Below, one piece after another: positions 46,590 to 54,476 of a stretch of DNA of 64,000 bases. The notes beneath the pieces were generated by a model. The model was not told the origin of the DNA and searched no databases. It worked only from the letters and a program-made list of their open reading frames with translations. How positions within the stretch are numbered: position 1 is the first letter of the stretch; the number at the start of each line of letters is the position of its first letter. Location: positions 3,534,001 to 3,598,000 of the forward strand of contig NZ_CP061378.1 in NCBI RefSeq assembly GCF_015624485.1, written 5' to 3'. The stretch is from Bradyrhizobium genosp. L. GTDB taxonomy: Bacteria > Pseudomonadota > Alphaproteobacteria > Rhizobiales > Xanthobacteraceae. Both the position numbers and the translations under genes were made by a program.

Positions 46590-46770
46590 CGGAGATGGGA
46601 GACCATCGCGTCGGATCGGGCTCCAGATCGCGACTGTCCCGATGAGCAGCGGCTTCCGAGTAGGATGCGGCCGGGAGATAGGCCCCCGGTGCAGACGTCC
46701 TGAAATCGCCCGCTAATGTGAGGCCACCGTGAGACAGGAAAGGCCGCCGGGGAAACCAGGCGGCCTTTTT
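46590..46770 (+). ncRNA. Structured RNA element ending in an intrinsic terminator; weak cobalamin-riboswitch resemblance
   Basis: The 390-bp gap between NDUFA12 and the VOC gene ends in a clear terminator. Upstream, the order of short elements (GGTGCAGACGTCC near 46698, CGCCCGCTAATGTGA near 46717, GAGACAGGAAAGGCCGCC near 46731) echoes the conserved core of cobalamin riboswitches, but key bases differ. The 5' limit is a guess. It could be a diverged riboswitch, an attenuator or an unrelated small RNA. Confidence 0.35.
46742..46770 (+). terminator. Rho-independent terminator upstream of the VOC gene
   Basis: GGCCGCC (46742-46748) pairs with GGCGGCC (46759-46765) across a loop of ten bases, followed by TTTTT. 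It lies before, not after, a coding region, so it ends either a leader/small RNA or the NDUFA12 transcript. Confidence 0.8.
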
Positions 46771-46837
46771 CTGTTATGGGGAGGATGCCGTGCACGGCAT
46801 CCTGACGATCGATCTTTCTCTCGCTGCGGGACAAACC

Positions 46838-47227
46838 ATGAAGCGCACATGGACGATCATCGGCGTCGCCGACGTGCCGCGCAGCTTTCGCTGGTACCAG
46901 TCGCTGCTCGGCCTGCCCGAAGGGGTTCCGGCCCATGATTATTTCGGGCAGATCGTCGACACCGACGGAACGGTGCTGCTTTGCCTTCACGCATGGGGCG
47001 CCCATGAGCATCCCTCGCTCACCAGCCCAGACGGTGCTGTGCCCGGCAACGGCTTGCTGCTGTTTTTCCGGGTCGACAATTACGACGTGGCCCTGTCGCG
47101 CGCACGCACGCTTCCGAGCCAGTTTGCGGAACAGCCGCACGTCAATCCCAACACCGGCACGCGCGAATTCTCGCTGCGCGATCCCGACGGCTACTACGTC
47201 ACGATCAGCGCGCTCGCCCCTGCCTGA
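46838..47227 (+). CDS. VOC (glyoxalase/bleomycin-resistance-like) family protein
   Basis: This 129-residue protein has a single VOC beta-alpha-beta-beta-beta fold repeat pair: DVPRSFRWYQSLLGLPEG at the N-terminus, VLLCLHAWG in the middle and the terminal TREFSLRDPDGYYVTISA typical of dioxygenase/glyoxalase-like proteins. The metal-ligand pattern is incomplete by eye. The start at 46838 is chosen over the in-frame start at 46790 because it begins at the first strand. The substrate is unknown. Confidence 0.8.
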   Translation: MKRTWTIIGVADVPRSFRWYQSLLGLPEGVPAHDYFGQIVDTDGTVLLCLHAWGAHEHPSLTSPDGAVPGNGLLLFFRVDNYDVALSRARTLPSQFAEQPHVNPNTGTREFSLRDPDGYYVTISALAPA

Positions 47228-47239
47228 TCCCTCGGACTG

Positions 47240-47935
47240 TCAGGACGCGCCCTCGGCAAGTCGCTTCGCGGCGCGCTGCATCATCTCGCCGCGGCGTGTC
47301 GACGACGCAATCCGCTCTTTCATGAAGGCGACGAGTTCGGCCGGCGCGCTGTCGGGCGAGCCTGCGTTGAAGGGCGGCGCCGGATTGTATTCGAGCCGAA
47401 GCTGGATCGCCTCCGCGGTCTTGCGGTCGACCAGTTCGGACACCAGCGTTAGCGCGAAGTCGATGCCCGCAGTGACGCCGCCACCGGTGAAACGGTTGCG
47501 GTCGACGCAGACCCGCGTCCTGGTCGGGATCGCGCCAAAGCCTTCGAGGAAATCGATCGCGCTCCAATGCGTGGTGGCGTGATAGCCCTTGAGCAGGCCG
47601 GCTGCGCCCAGCACCAGCGATCCCGTGCAGACCGATGTTACGTATCTTGCACCGGCGGCTTGCCTGCGCAGGAAGGCGAGCATCTCCTCGTCGCCGACCA
47701 TGTCGTCGGTGCCGGCACCGCCGGGCACGCAGATCACGTCGAGCTGAGGACAGTCGGCAAACGTCGTGGTCGGCGTCAGCACCATCACGGAATCGCTCGG
47801 CACCGGCTCGATGCGCTTCCAGATCAGATGGATCGTTGCGCCGGGAACCGACGAAAACACCTGCAGCGGGCCGGTGAGGTCGAGCTGGGTCACTTTCGGA
47901 AACACGAGCAGTCCAATCTGCAACGGTTCGGTCAT
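47240..47935 (-). CDS. DJ-1/PfpI family protein, isonitrile-hydratase-like
   Basis: This 231-residue protein has the DJ-1/PfpI fold with the nucleophile elbow TSVCTGSLVLGAAGLLKGYHATTHW, which matches isonitrile (isocyanide) hydratases that convert isocyanides to N-formamides. Other landmarks are FPKVTQLDLTGPLQVFSS at the N-terminus and GGVTAGIDFALTLV. The length is right for that enzyme. ATG 47935 has GGAG upstream. It is divergent from a GlxA-type regulator, a common arrangement. Substrate assignment is by family resemblance only. Confidence 0.8.
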   Translation of the reverse strand: MTEPLQIGLLVFPKVTQLDLTGPLQVFSSVPGATIHLIWKRIEPVPSDSVMVLTPTTTFADCPQLDVICVPGGAGTDDMVGDEEMLAFLRRQAAGARYVTSVCTGSLVLGAAGLLKGYHATTHWSAIDFLEGFGAIPTRTRVCVDRNRFTGGGVTAGIDFALTLVSELVDRKTAEAIQLRLEYNPAPPFNAGSPDSAPAELVAFMKERIASSTRRGEMMQRAAKRLAEGAS

Positions 47936-47987
47936 CGGTCGTCTCCAGATTTCGCTTGACGACGCCACGATGCCATGATGGCCTTTC

Positions 47988-48020
47988 GTCCAAAATGGCG
48001 TAATTCCCTCATTTTAGGAC
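47988..48020. promoter_or_regulatory. Inverted repeat in the divergent promoter region
   Basis: GTCCAAAATG (47988-47997) and CATTTTAGGAC (48010-48020) form near-perfect inverted arms between the DJ-1-like gene and the GlxA regulator gene. It is a natural candidate operator for the regulator. Confidence 0.5.
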
Positions 48021-48045
48021 ACAGCGCCATGAACGAGGATTTGCG

Positions 48046-48984
48046 ATGATCGGCGTCCTGATCTTTCCCGACTTCCAATTGCTCGATGCCGCGGGGCCGA
48101 TTGCGGCGTTCGAGATCGCCGCGCGCTTCGCCGACACCGTGCCAGCGATCAGGACGCTCGCGGTGAAGGCCGGACCGGTGCGCTCGTCGTCCGGCGTCGA
48201 GATGCTGGCGCGCGGGCTAAAACCATCGGCAGCGATCACGACGCTGATCATCGCCGGCGGCAACGGCGTGAAGGCGCCGGCGACCTGTCCGTCCACGCTC
48301 GCCTTCGTGCAGCGCCTGGCGGGTCGCGGGGTCCGCGTCGCCAGCGTCTGCTCCGGCGCCTATGTGCTGGCGGAAGCCGGCCTGCTCGACGGCCGCCGCG
48401 CCACCACGCATTGGCAGCGCACCCCGCATTTCGTGAAGACCTATCCGAAGGTCAAGCTCGAGCCCGACCAGATCTTCGTCCGCGATGGCGATATCTGGAG
48501 CTCGGCGGGCATCACCGCCGGCATCGATCTGGCGCTGGCGATGATCACGGAAGACTATGGCGAGGAGATCGCGCAGAAGACCGCGCGCCAGCTCGTGCTG
48601 TATCATCGCCGCAGCGGCGGGCAGTCGCAATTCTCCTCGCTTCTGGAATTGAAGGCGCCGAACGGTCGGTTCGGGACGCTGCTGGCCTGGGCGCGCGAAA
48701 ACCTCAACGCGCCGCTGACGGTCGAGGATCTCGCCGACAAGGCCGGCATGAGCTCGCGCCACTTCACCCGCGCCTTCATCGCCGAGACCGGCACCACGCC
48801 GTCGAAGGCGGTGGAACGGCTGCGCATCGAGGTGGCGCGGCAGCGCGTGCAATCGTCGGGCGAAGCCATCGAGCGCGTCGCCGAGATCACCGGCTTTCGC
48901 GATCCCGAGCGGATGCGCCGCGCCTTCATCCGTGCCTTCGGCCAGCCGCCGCAATCGATGCGTCGGGCGGCGCGGGCGGTGTAG
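48046..48984 (+). CDS. GlxA-type AraC family transcriptional regulator
   Basis: This 312-residue regulator has an N-terminal DJ-1/PfpI-like sensor domain (FPDFQLLDAAGPIAAFEIAA, ASVCSGAYVLAEAGLLDGRRATTHW). It has a C-terminal AraC helix-turn-helix pair (LTVEDLADKAGMSSRHFTRAFIAETG and IERVAEITGFRDPERMRRAFIRAFG). The sensor keeps the Cys in VCSGAY. It probably controls the divergent isonitrile-hydratase-like gene and possibly itself. Confidence 0.92.
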   Translation: MIGVLIFPDFQLLDAAGPIAAFEIAARFADTVPAIRTLAVKAGPVRSSSGVEMLARGLKPSAAITTLIIAGGNGVKAPATCPSTLAFVQRLAGRGVRVASVCSGAYVLAEAGLLDGRRATTHWQRTPHFVKTYPKVKLEPDQIFVRDGDIWSSAGITAGIDLALAMITEDYGEEIAQKTARQLVLYHRRSGGQSQFSSLLELKAPNGRFGTLLAWARENLNAPLTVEDLADKAGMSSRHFTRAFIAETGTTPSKAVERLRIEVARQRVQSSGEAIERVAEITGFRDPERMRRAFIRAFGQPPQSMRRAARAV

Positions 48985-49103
48985 GCACCAGAGGCTACTC
49001 GCAATCGGCGCAGCGATCCGCCCGGTTGGCTTCTCGGATGCCGGATCCAGCGCGATCGATATCGGCTGATGTCCCGGGCTTTGCAGTGGCCTTGGCGCCG
49101 ATT

Positions 49104-50327
49104 TCAATGCGGCGGATCGGGATGCCAGCCGAGCACGGCGAGCATCACGAAGAAGCCGACGACATAGGCCACGATGATCGGCCAGCCCTGGGTGATCCAT
49201 CTCGTGACCGATTTGGCTTCCGGATACAGGTTGGACACGGCAACCCCTGCGGACGAACCGAACCAGACCATCGATCCGCCGAATCCGACTGCGTAGGCGA
49301 GAATGCCCCAATCGTAGCCGCCTTGCTTCAACGCCAACGCGGTCAGCGGAATGTTGTCGAACACGGCTGAGACGAAGCCGAGCCCGAGCGCGGTCTGCCA
49401 CGATGCGGCCGGCAGCTTTTCCACGGGCATCATCGAGGCCGCCGTCACCAGCGCGAGCAGGAACAGGGTGCCCTTGAACGTCTCAGGGATCACCGACCAG
49501 TCCGGCCGCCGCAGCAGAGCGGTGAGCAGGATGGCGGCCCAGACTGCGGCGCCGAGCACCGGGAAGGTGTCGAGCAGGGCCGGGGCTTTCAGATTGGCGG
49601 TGACGTTGGCGATCATTGCAGCGAGCAGGATGATCGCCACGATGGCGAGCCGTGTCCAATCGATCCGCAGGCCGGATGGCGCCTTCTTGACGATCGGCGA
49701 GTAGCGCTGTTGCTGCAATGAGGCTGGCACGGCAAGCACAAGCAACGCGACGACCGCGGCGACGTAGGCGTCCAGCACGGTGAGCGGGCTGATCCCGTCG
49801 ATCCACATCATGGTTGTCGTGGTGTCACCGACCACGCTGCCGGCGCCGCCGGCATTGGCTGACGCGACGATTGCGGCGAGATAGCCGATGTGGACGCGGC
49901 CGCGAAAGACATGACGAGCGACGGTGCCGCCGATCAGGGCCGCTGCGATATTGTCGAGGAATGCCGACAGCACGAAGGTCAGCGCCAACAGCAGCACGCC
50001 GCCCTTCCAGTCGTCGGGCAGCAGCGCCGGCATTTCATCGGGAATGCGGCTGTCCTCGAAATGGCGGGACAACAGCGCAAACCCCATCAGCAGCAGGAAC
50101 AGGTTCGCCAGCGTGACCCACTCGTGCTCCATGTGATGCGCGAGGCCAGGGAAGCCCACGCCGAACGTCGCAAAGCCGGTGAACAGCAGTTTGTAGACAA
50201 CGATCGCCGCGAGACCCGTCAACGCCACCGCGAGCGTGTGATGGTGGAAGACGGCGACGCCGAGCAGCGTCAGTCCGAACAGGATGAAGTCGAGCGGGAT
50301 GCCTGAGATGAGGATTGGCGTGAGCAC
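49104..50327 (-). CDS. Ion transporter of the ArsB/NhaD superfamily (putative sodium/proton antiporter)
   Basis: This 407-residue protein has about eleven transmembrane helices. Landmarks are HEWVTLANLFLLLMGFALLSRHF, the first re-entrant-loop-like ALTFVLSAFLDNIAAALIGG, ASANAGGAGSVVGDTTTTMMW, and the second GFVSAVFDNIPLTALAL. The paired DN motifs are typical of NhaD/ArsB-type transporters. Sodium/proton exchange is the best guess; other anions or cations are possible. It is shorter than many NhaD proteins. Confidence 0.85.
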   Translation of the reverse strand: MLTPILISGIPLDFILFGLTLLGVAVFHHHTLAVALTGLAAIVVYKLLFTGFATFGVGFPGLAHHMEHEWVTLANLFLLLMGFALLSRHFEDSRIPDEMPALLPDDWKGGVLLLALTFVLSAFLDNIAAALIGGTVARHVFRGRVHIGYLAAIVASANAGGAGSVVGDTTTTMMWIDGISPLTVLDAYVAAVVALLVLAVPASLQQQRYSPIVKKAPSGLRIDWTRLAIVAIILLAAMIANVTANLKAPALLDTFPVLGAAVWAAILLTALLRRPDWSVIPETFKGTLFLLALVTAASMMPVEKLPAASWQTALGLGFVSAVFDNIPLTALALKQGGYDWGILAYAVGFGGSMVWFGSSAGVAVSNLYPEAKSVTRWITQGWPIIVAYVVGFFVMLAVLGWHPDPPH

Positions 50328-50407
50328 GTCGGTCTCGAAAGCTGGAGTGTTCCGGCCGCACTATCGTGGGGCGGCCGGAACCGCAAGGCGCGCTATCGCC
50401 GCATCCG

Positions 50408-51343
50408 TCAGCCCAGCGTCTTCAGCCAGGCGCTGATCTCGCTGACCGCGACATTGGCCTGGTTGAGCAGCTTGCCCATGGTGAAGAAGCCGTGGAACTG
50501 GCCGGGGAAATGCCGGTAGGTGACGGGCACGCCGGCGTCCTTGAGCAGCGTCGCGTATTCGTCGCCTTCGTCGCGCAGCGGATCGGCGCCGGCCGTCAGT
50601 ACATAGGCCGGCGGCAGGCCGGCAAAACTCCTGGCGCGCGCGGGCGAGGCCCGCCAGTCGTCGGGGTCGGCGACATAGTGCGCGTAGAACCAGGGGATCA
50701 CCGTGTGCGTCAGCAGGATGCTGGTCTCGGGCTCGCGATGCGAGGGATGTTTCCGCGCGAATTCGGTGGCGGGATAGACCAGCATCTGGCCGGCGAGTTT
50801 TGGTCCGCCGTCGCGCGCGGCCAACGCCACGACCGCCGCGAGGTTGCCGCCGGCGCTGTCGCCGCCGACGATCAGTCGCGCGGCATCGATGCCGAGATCC
50901 TTCGCATGGGCCGCCACCCACCTGGTCGCGGTGACGGCGTCCTCGACGGCAGCCGGAAAGCGATGCTCCGGCGCCAGCCGATAGTCGACGGAGATCACGA
51001 TCAACTCGCCCTCGTGCGCGAGCTTCTGGCAGACCACCTCGTGGGTATCGAGGTCGCCGATCACAAAGCCGCCGCCATGGAAGAACACCAGGCACGGGGC
51101 AAGGCCGTCGATCTTGCGCAATACCTTCGGCGTGTAGATGCGCGCGGGGATCGTGCCGTGCGGCGCCGATATCGCGAGCGGCTTGCTCGATTCCAGCGCC
51201 GGCGGCTCGGGATTGCTGACGACGCGCGCGGCCCGGTAATACTCGCGCGCTTGCTGGGCGGTCAGCGTTTCATAGGCGGGACGACCGGCTTCCTGGAAGG
51301 CCTTGTAGACGGCGGCGGCATCGGGATCGAGAACGACGGGCAT
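50408..51343 (-). CDS. Alpha/beta hydrolase of the hormone-sensitive-lipase family
   Basis: This 311-residue esterase-like enzyme has the oxyanion-hole motif HGGGFVIGD (from residue 89), the nucleophile elbow GGDSAGGN with Ser163, the acid Asp254 in TAGADPLRDEG, and His284 in GQFHGF. The length matches bacterial HSL-family carboxylesterases. The start at 51343 is chosen because the longer frame runs through an intergenic repeat. The substrate is unknown. The neighbouring SDR gene is in the same direction. Confidence 0.9.
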   Translation of the reverse strand: MPVVLDPDAAAVYKAFQEAGRPAYETLTAQQAREYYRAARVVSNPEPPALESSKPLAISAPHGTIPARIYTPKVLRKIDGLAPCLVFFHGGGFVIGDLDTHEVVCQKLAHEGELIVISVDYRLAPEHRFPAAVEDAVTATRWVAAHAKDLGIDAARLIVGGDSAGGNLAAVVALAARDGGPKLAGQMLVYPATEFARKHPSHREPETSILLTHTVIPWFYAHYVADPDDWRASPARARSFAGLPPAYVLTAGADPLRDEGDEYATLLKDAGVPVTYRHFPGQFHGFFTMGKLLNQANVAVSEISAWLKTLG

Positions 51344-51375
51344 GTTTGCTGGGACCTGTTGATGTTTTGTGGTGT

Positions 51376-51456
51376 CGTCATTCCGGGATGGTGCGCAAGC
51401 ACCAGACCCGGAATCTCGAGATTCCGGGTTCGTCCTTCGAACGCCCCGGAATGACG
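51376..51456. repeat. Intergenic inverted repeat (CGTCATTCCGGG type), second copy
   Basis: CGTCATTCCGGG at 51376 is mirrored by CCCCGGAATGACG ending at 51456, with inner arms CCCGGAATCTCGAGATTCCGGG. Same family as 7001-7106. It separates the hydrolase from the SDR gene. Confidence 0.85.
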
Positions 51457-51462
51457 GTTGTG

Positions 51463-52242
51463 TTAGGCCGCTGTCCTGCCGCCATCGACGGTGTACGCAG
51501 AGCCGGAGACATAGCTCGCTTCGTCGGAGGCGAGGAAGGCCACGATGGAAGCGACCTCGCTGGCGAGCCCGAGCCGGCGCGCGGGGATGCGGTCGACGAT
51601 TTTTTCGGTCGGCGGCGGCGCGTTGCCGCCGGCGCGGCCCTGCAGGATGGTGCTCAGCATCCGGCTGTCGATCATGCCGGGGCAGACGCAATTGACGCGC
51701 ACGCCGGTGCCGGTGCATTCCCAGGCCGCGCTCTTGGTCAGCCCGATCACCGCGTGCTTGCTCGCGCTGTAGACTGCGATCAGCGGCGATCCCATCAGGC
51801 CGGCGATCGAGGCGGTGTTGATGATGCTGCCCTTGTTCTGCTTCAGCATGACCGGCAGCACATGCTTCATGCCGAGGAAGACGCCGACCACATTGACGTC
51901 GAGCACCCGGCGGAAGCTCTCCAGTGAATATTCAGGGATCGGCTTGATGTCGCCCTCGATGCCGGCGTTGTTGTAGAACGCGTCGATGGTGCCGAACCGG
52001 TCGACGGCGGCGCGGACATACTCGCGGACGTCGTCCTCGCTGGTGACGTCGGCGGCGAGTGCAAGCGCTTCCGCCGAGGCCGGCAGGTCCGCGATCGCGG
52101 CCTTGAGGTCGGCTTCGCGGCGGTCGACCGCGACAATGCGCGCGCCGCGCTCCGCGAGCAGATGCAAGGTGGCGGTTCCGATGACACCGGCGGCCCCGGT
52201 GACGACGGCAATGCGGCCGTCGAGCCTGATACGATCGGGCAT
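51463..52242 (-). CDS. Short-chain dehydrogenase/reductase (classical SDR)
   Basis: This 259-residue NAD(P)-dependent oxidoreductase has the cofactor motif TGAAGVIG (15-22), Asp40 at the end of the second strand (favouring NAD), the NNAG motif (91-94), and the catalytic Ser145, Tyr158 and Lys162 (YSASK). The C-terminal VSGSAYTVDGG is standard. The substrate cannot be predicted; an alcohol or hydroxyacid is likely. Confidence 0.92.
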   Translation of the reverse strand: MPDRIRLDGRIAVVTGAAGVIGTATLHLLAERGARIVAVDRREADLKAAIADLPASAEALALAADVTSEDDVREYVRAAVDRFGTIDAFYNNAGIEGDIKPIPEYSLESFRRVLDVNVVGVFLGMKHVLPVMLKQNKGSIINTASIAGLMGSPLIAVYSASKHAVIGLTKSAAWECTGTGVRVNCVCPGMIDSRMLSTILQGRAGGNAPPPTEKIVDRIPARRLGLASEVASIVAFLASDEASYVSGSAYTVDGGRTAA

Positions 52243-52516
52243 GTTGGCTGAGTTTCCTCTCGCTGGTCCGGTTGAAGCTCCGGATTCTCCGCAGTCTCGC
52301 GCGCGGCGGCGCAGGTTCAGGCGTGAACTATCCCACGTGTTCCCAAGTGTGACCAGAGCTGTGACCGGAGCTGCGACCAGTGGCTGCTCCGTGGCCGGGG
52401 AGGGCGGGCAAACGGCCCTTTCCCCGCCGTATTCGCCGTGTTAACCGATGGCCCTGCGAGCGGCCGATAAAGGTAGACTGTCGCAAGCCCCGATTCGCCT
52501 GTTAAAGCCGCGCGAG

Positions 52517-53548
52517 ATGCTTAGAACCATTGCCCTCACTGGCTTGGCGACCGTGATCGCCGCCTTGGCCGCAGCGCTTGCCCCGCCTGCGCACGCGCAG
52601 ATCGGGACGATTTTCTCCGATCCCGCGCCGCGTCCGCCCGGCAGTATTCCGCGCGGTGCGCAGCCGGCGCCGAGCGACGACGACGAAGAGGTGCCGGAAT
52701 TGCCGCGCGGCCGCCTGCTGCCGCCGCCGACCCGGCCGCTGCCTCCGGCTCAGGCCGTGCCGCCGCCTGGCAACGTGCAGTCGCAGCCCCTAGCGCCGCC
52801 GCCGGGTTCGACCGCCGCTCCCCCTGGCACGCAGCCCGGGGTCGCGGGCAGGCCGCCGCAACCCGGCAACCCCGACGTCGCCAACGCGCCGGCAGGTCCG
52901 AACCCGCTGCCCGGCCTGCCGCCGGGCCAGCGCCAGCCGAGGGGCACGCCGCAGCCGCAACAGCAGCCAGGAACTCCGCCGGCGCCGGCCACGCTGCAGC
53001 CGGGCGACGAGGTGGTCCAGGAGCCGCCGTCGACCAAGATCACCAACAAGAAGGCGAGTTTCTCCGGCCTCGACAAGATCACCGGACGCATCATCAATTT
53101 CGACGAGGATATCGGCGAGACCGTGCAGTTCGGCGCGCTGCGCGTGAAGACCGATGCCTGCTACACACGGCCGTCGACGGAAGCCGCCAACACCGACGCC
53201 TTCGTCGAGGTCGACGAGATCACGCTGCAGGGCGAGGTGAAGCGGATCTTCTCCGGCTGGATGTACGCCGCAAGCCCCGGCCTGCATGGCGTCGAGCATC
53301 CGATCTATGACATCTGGCTGACCGACTGCAAAATGCCGGACCAGACCATCGTCACTGCGGCGCCCGATCCGGTCAAGCCGCCGGCGCCAGCAGTTGCAGC
53401 GCCGCCGCCGGCCCAGAAGCGTCCGGCGAGGCAGGCCGCGCCGCGTCCGGCACCGCCGCCGCAGCCGCAATTCCAGCAGCAACCGCCGCCGCCTCCACCG
53501 CAACAGCAGCGGCCGGGTGGGCTATTCGGCGGATTGTTCGGGAATTGA
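52517..53548 (+). CDS. DUF2155 domain secreted protein
   Basis: This 343-residue exported protein has a signal peptide (MLRTIALTGLATVIAALAAALAPPAHAQ), then a long Pro/Gly/Gln-rich linker (about 30-185), then the conserved DUF2155 domain (KITGRIINFDEDIGETVQFGALRVKTDACYTRP to PIYDIWLTDC, about 195-280), and a second Pro/Gln-rich tail ending GGLFGGLFGN. DUF2155 is restricted largely to alphaproteobacteria and has no established function. A frame from 52448 is possible but adds a non-signal N-terminus. Confidence 0.88.
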   Translation: MLRTIALTGLATVIAALAAALAPPAHAQIGTIFSDPAPRPPGSIPRGAQPAPSDDDEEVPELPRGRLLPPPTRPLPPAQAVPPPGNVQSQPLAPPPGSTAAPPGTQPGVAGRPPQPGNPDVANAPAGPNPLPGLPPGQRQPRGTPQPQQQPGTPPAPATLQPGDEVVQEPPSTKITNKKASFSGLDKITGRIINFDEDIGETVQFGALRVKTDACYTRPSTEAANTDAFVEVDEITLQGEVKRIFSGWMYAASPGLHGVEHPIYDIWLTDCKMPDQTIVTAAPDPVKPPAPAVAAPPPAQKRPARQAAPRPAPPPQPQFQQQPPPPPPQQQRPGGLFGGLFGN

Positions 53549-53560
53549 TCCCTTACAAGA

Positions 53561-54241
53561 TCAACGATGCGCCTCGATGATCGCGAGCGCCTCCGCGCCC
53601 TTGACCGGCTGCGCCATGTCCAGCCTGCCGAACTCCGCCGGCGCGCCTGATATCGCTCTGTCGAGCAGCGCGCGGTAGCGGCGGCGCGGGATTTCCAGTG
53701 CGCCGAACGTCTTCAGATGCTCGGTGACATATTGCGTGTCGAGCAGTTCGAAGCCGCCGGCGATCAGGCGCGCCACCAGATGCACCAGCGCGACCTTCGA
53801 AGCGTCGCGGGCGGTGTGGAACATGCTTTCGCCGAAGAACGCGCGGCCCAAATTGACGCCGTAGAGTCCGCCGACGAGATTGTCGTCCTGCCAGACCTCG
53901 ACGCTGTGGCTGTGGCCCGCGACGTGCAGTCCGATATAGAGGTCGCGGATCCGCTTGTTGATCCAGGTATCGTCGCGGCCCGGCTGCGGCGCCGCGCACC
54001 CCGCGATCACGGCCTTGAATGCGGTGTCGACGGTGACCGTGAACGTATCGGAGCGCACGGTGCGCGCGAGCCGCGAGGCGATCCGAAAGCCGTCGAGCGG
54101 AATCACGCCGCGCAATTCGGGCTCGACCCAGAACAGCGTCGGGTCGTCTGCGCTCTCGGCCATCGGGAAGATGCCGCAGGCATAGGCGCGCAGCAGCACG
54201 TCGGGCGTGATTTCGGAAGCGGCGGAGTCGCGGGACGTCAT
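53561..54241 (-). CDS. aat: Leucyl/phenylalanyl-tRNA-protein transferase
   Basis: This 226-residue enzyme transfers Leu or Phe from aminoacyl-tRNA to the N-terminus of proteins bearing basic N-terminal residues, marking them for ClpAP. Signature segments are [59 protein letters not shown] and [12 protein letters not shown]. It is convergent with DUF2155, with 12 bases between the stop codons. Confidence 0.96.
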   Translation of the reverse strand: MTSRDSAASEITPDVLLRAYACGIFPMAESADDPTLFWVEPELRGVIPLDGFRIASRLARTVRSDTFTVTVDTAFKAVIAGCAAPQPGRDDTWINKRIRDLYIGLHVAGHSHSVEVWQDDNLVGGLYGVNLGRAFFGESMFHTARDASKVALVHLVARLIAGGFELLDTQYVTEHLKTFGALEIPRRRYRALLDRAISGAPAEFGRLDMAQPVKGAEALAIIEAHR

Positions 54242-54476
54242 GGCGTCAAGACTAGCAAAGCGCGGCCAGGTTCGCGATGGGCCACTGCCGACGGTTGCGT
54301 GGTGTTGACGGCACGCTCCGGTTCCTCCACAAGCCGCGCTGTTCGGTCGCAGTCTCTCGAGACAGCCGACGGCGCCGTGCTACATTACAACAAACATGGC
54401 ACAACAAAGATGGCGGCGCCGCCGGGGACATGGCGATTGCGCGCCCGACAATCAAGACATCAGAGGGGGACGCCGC

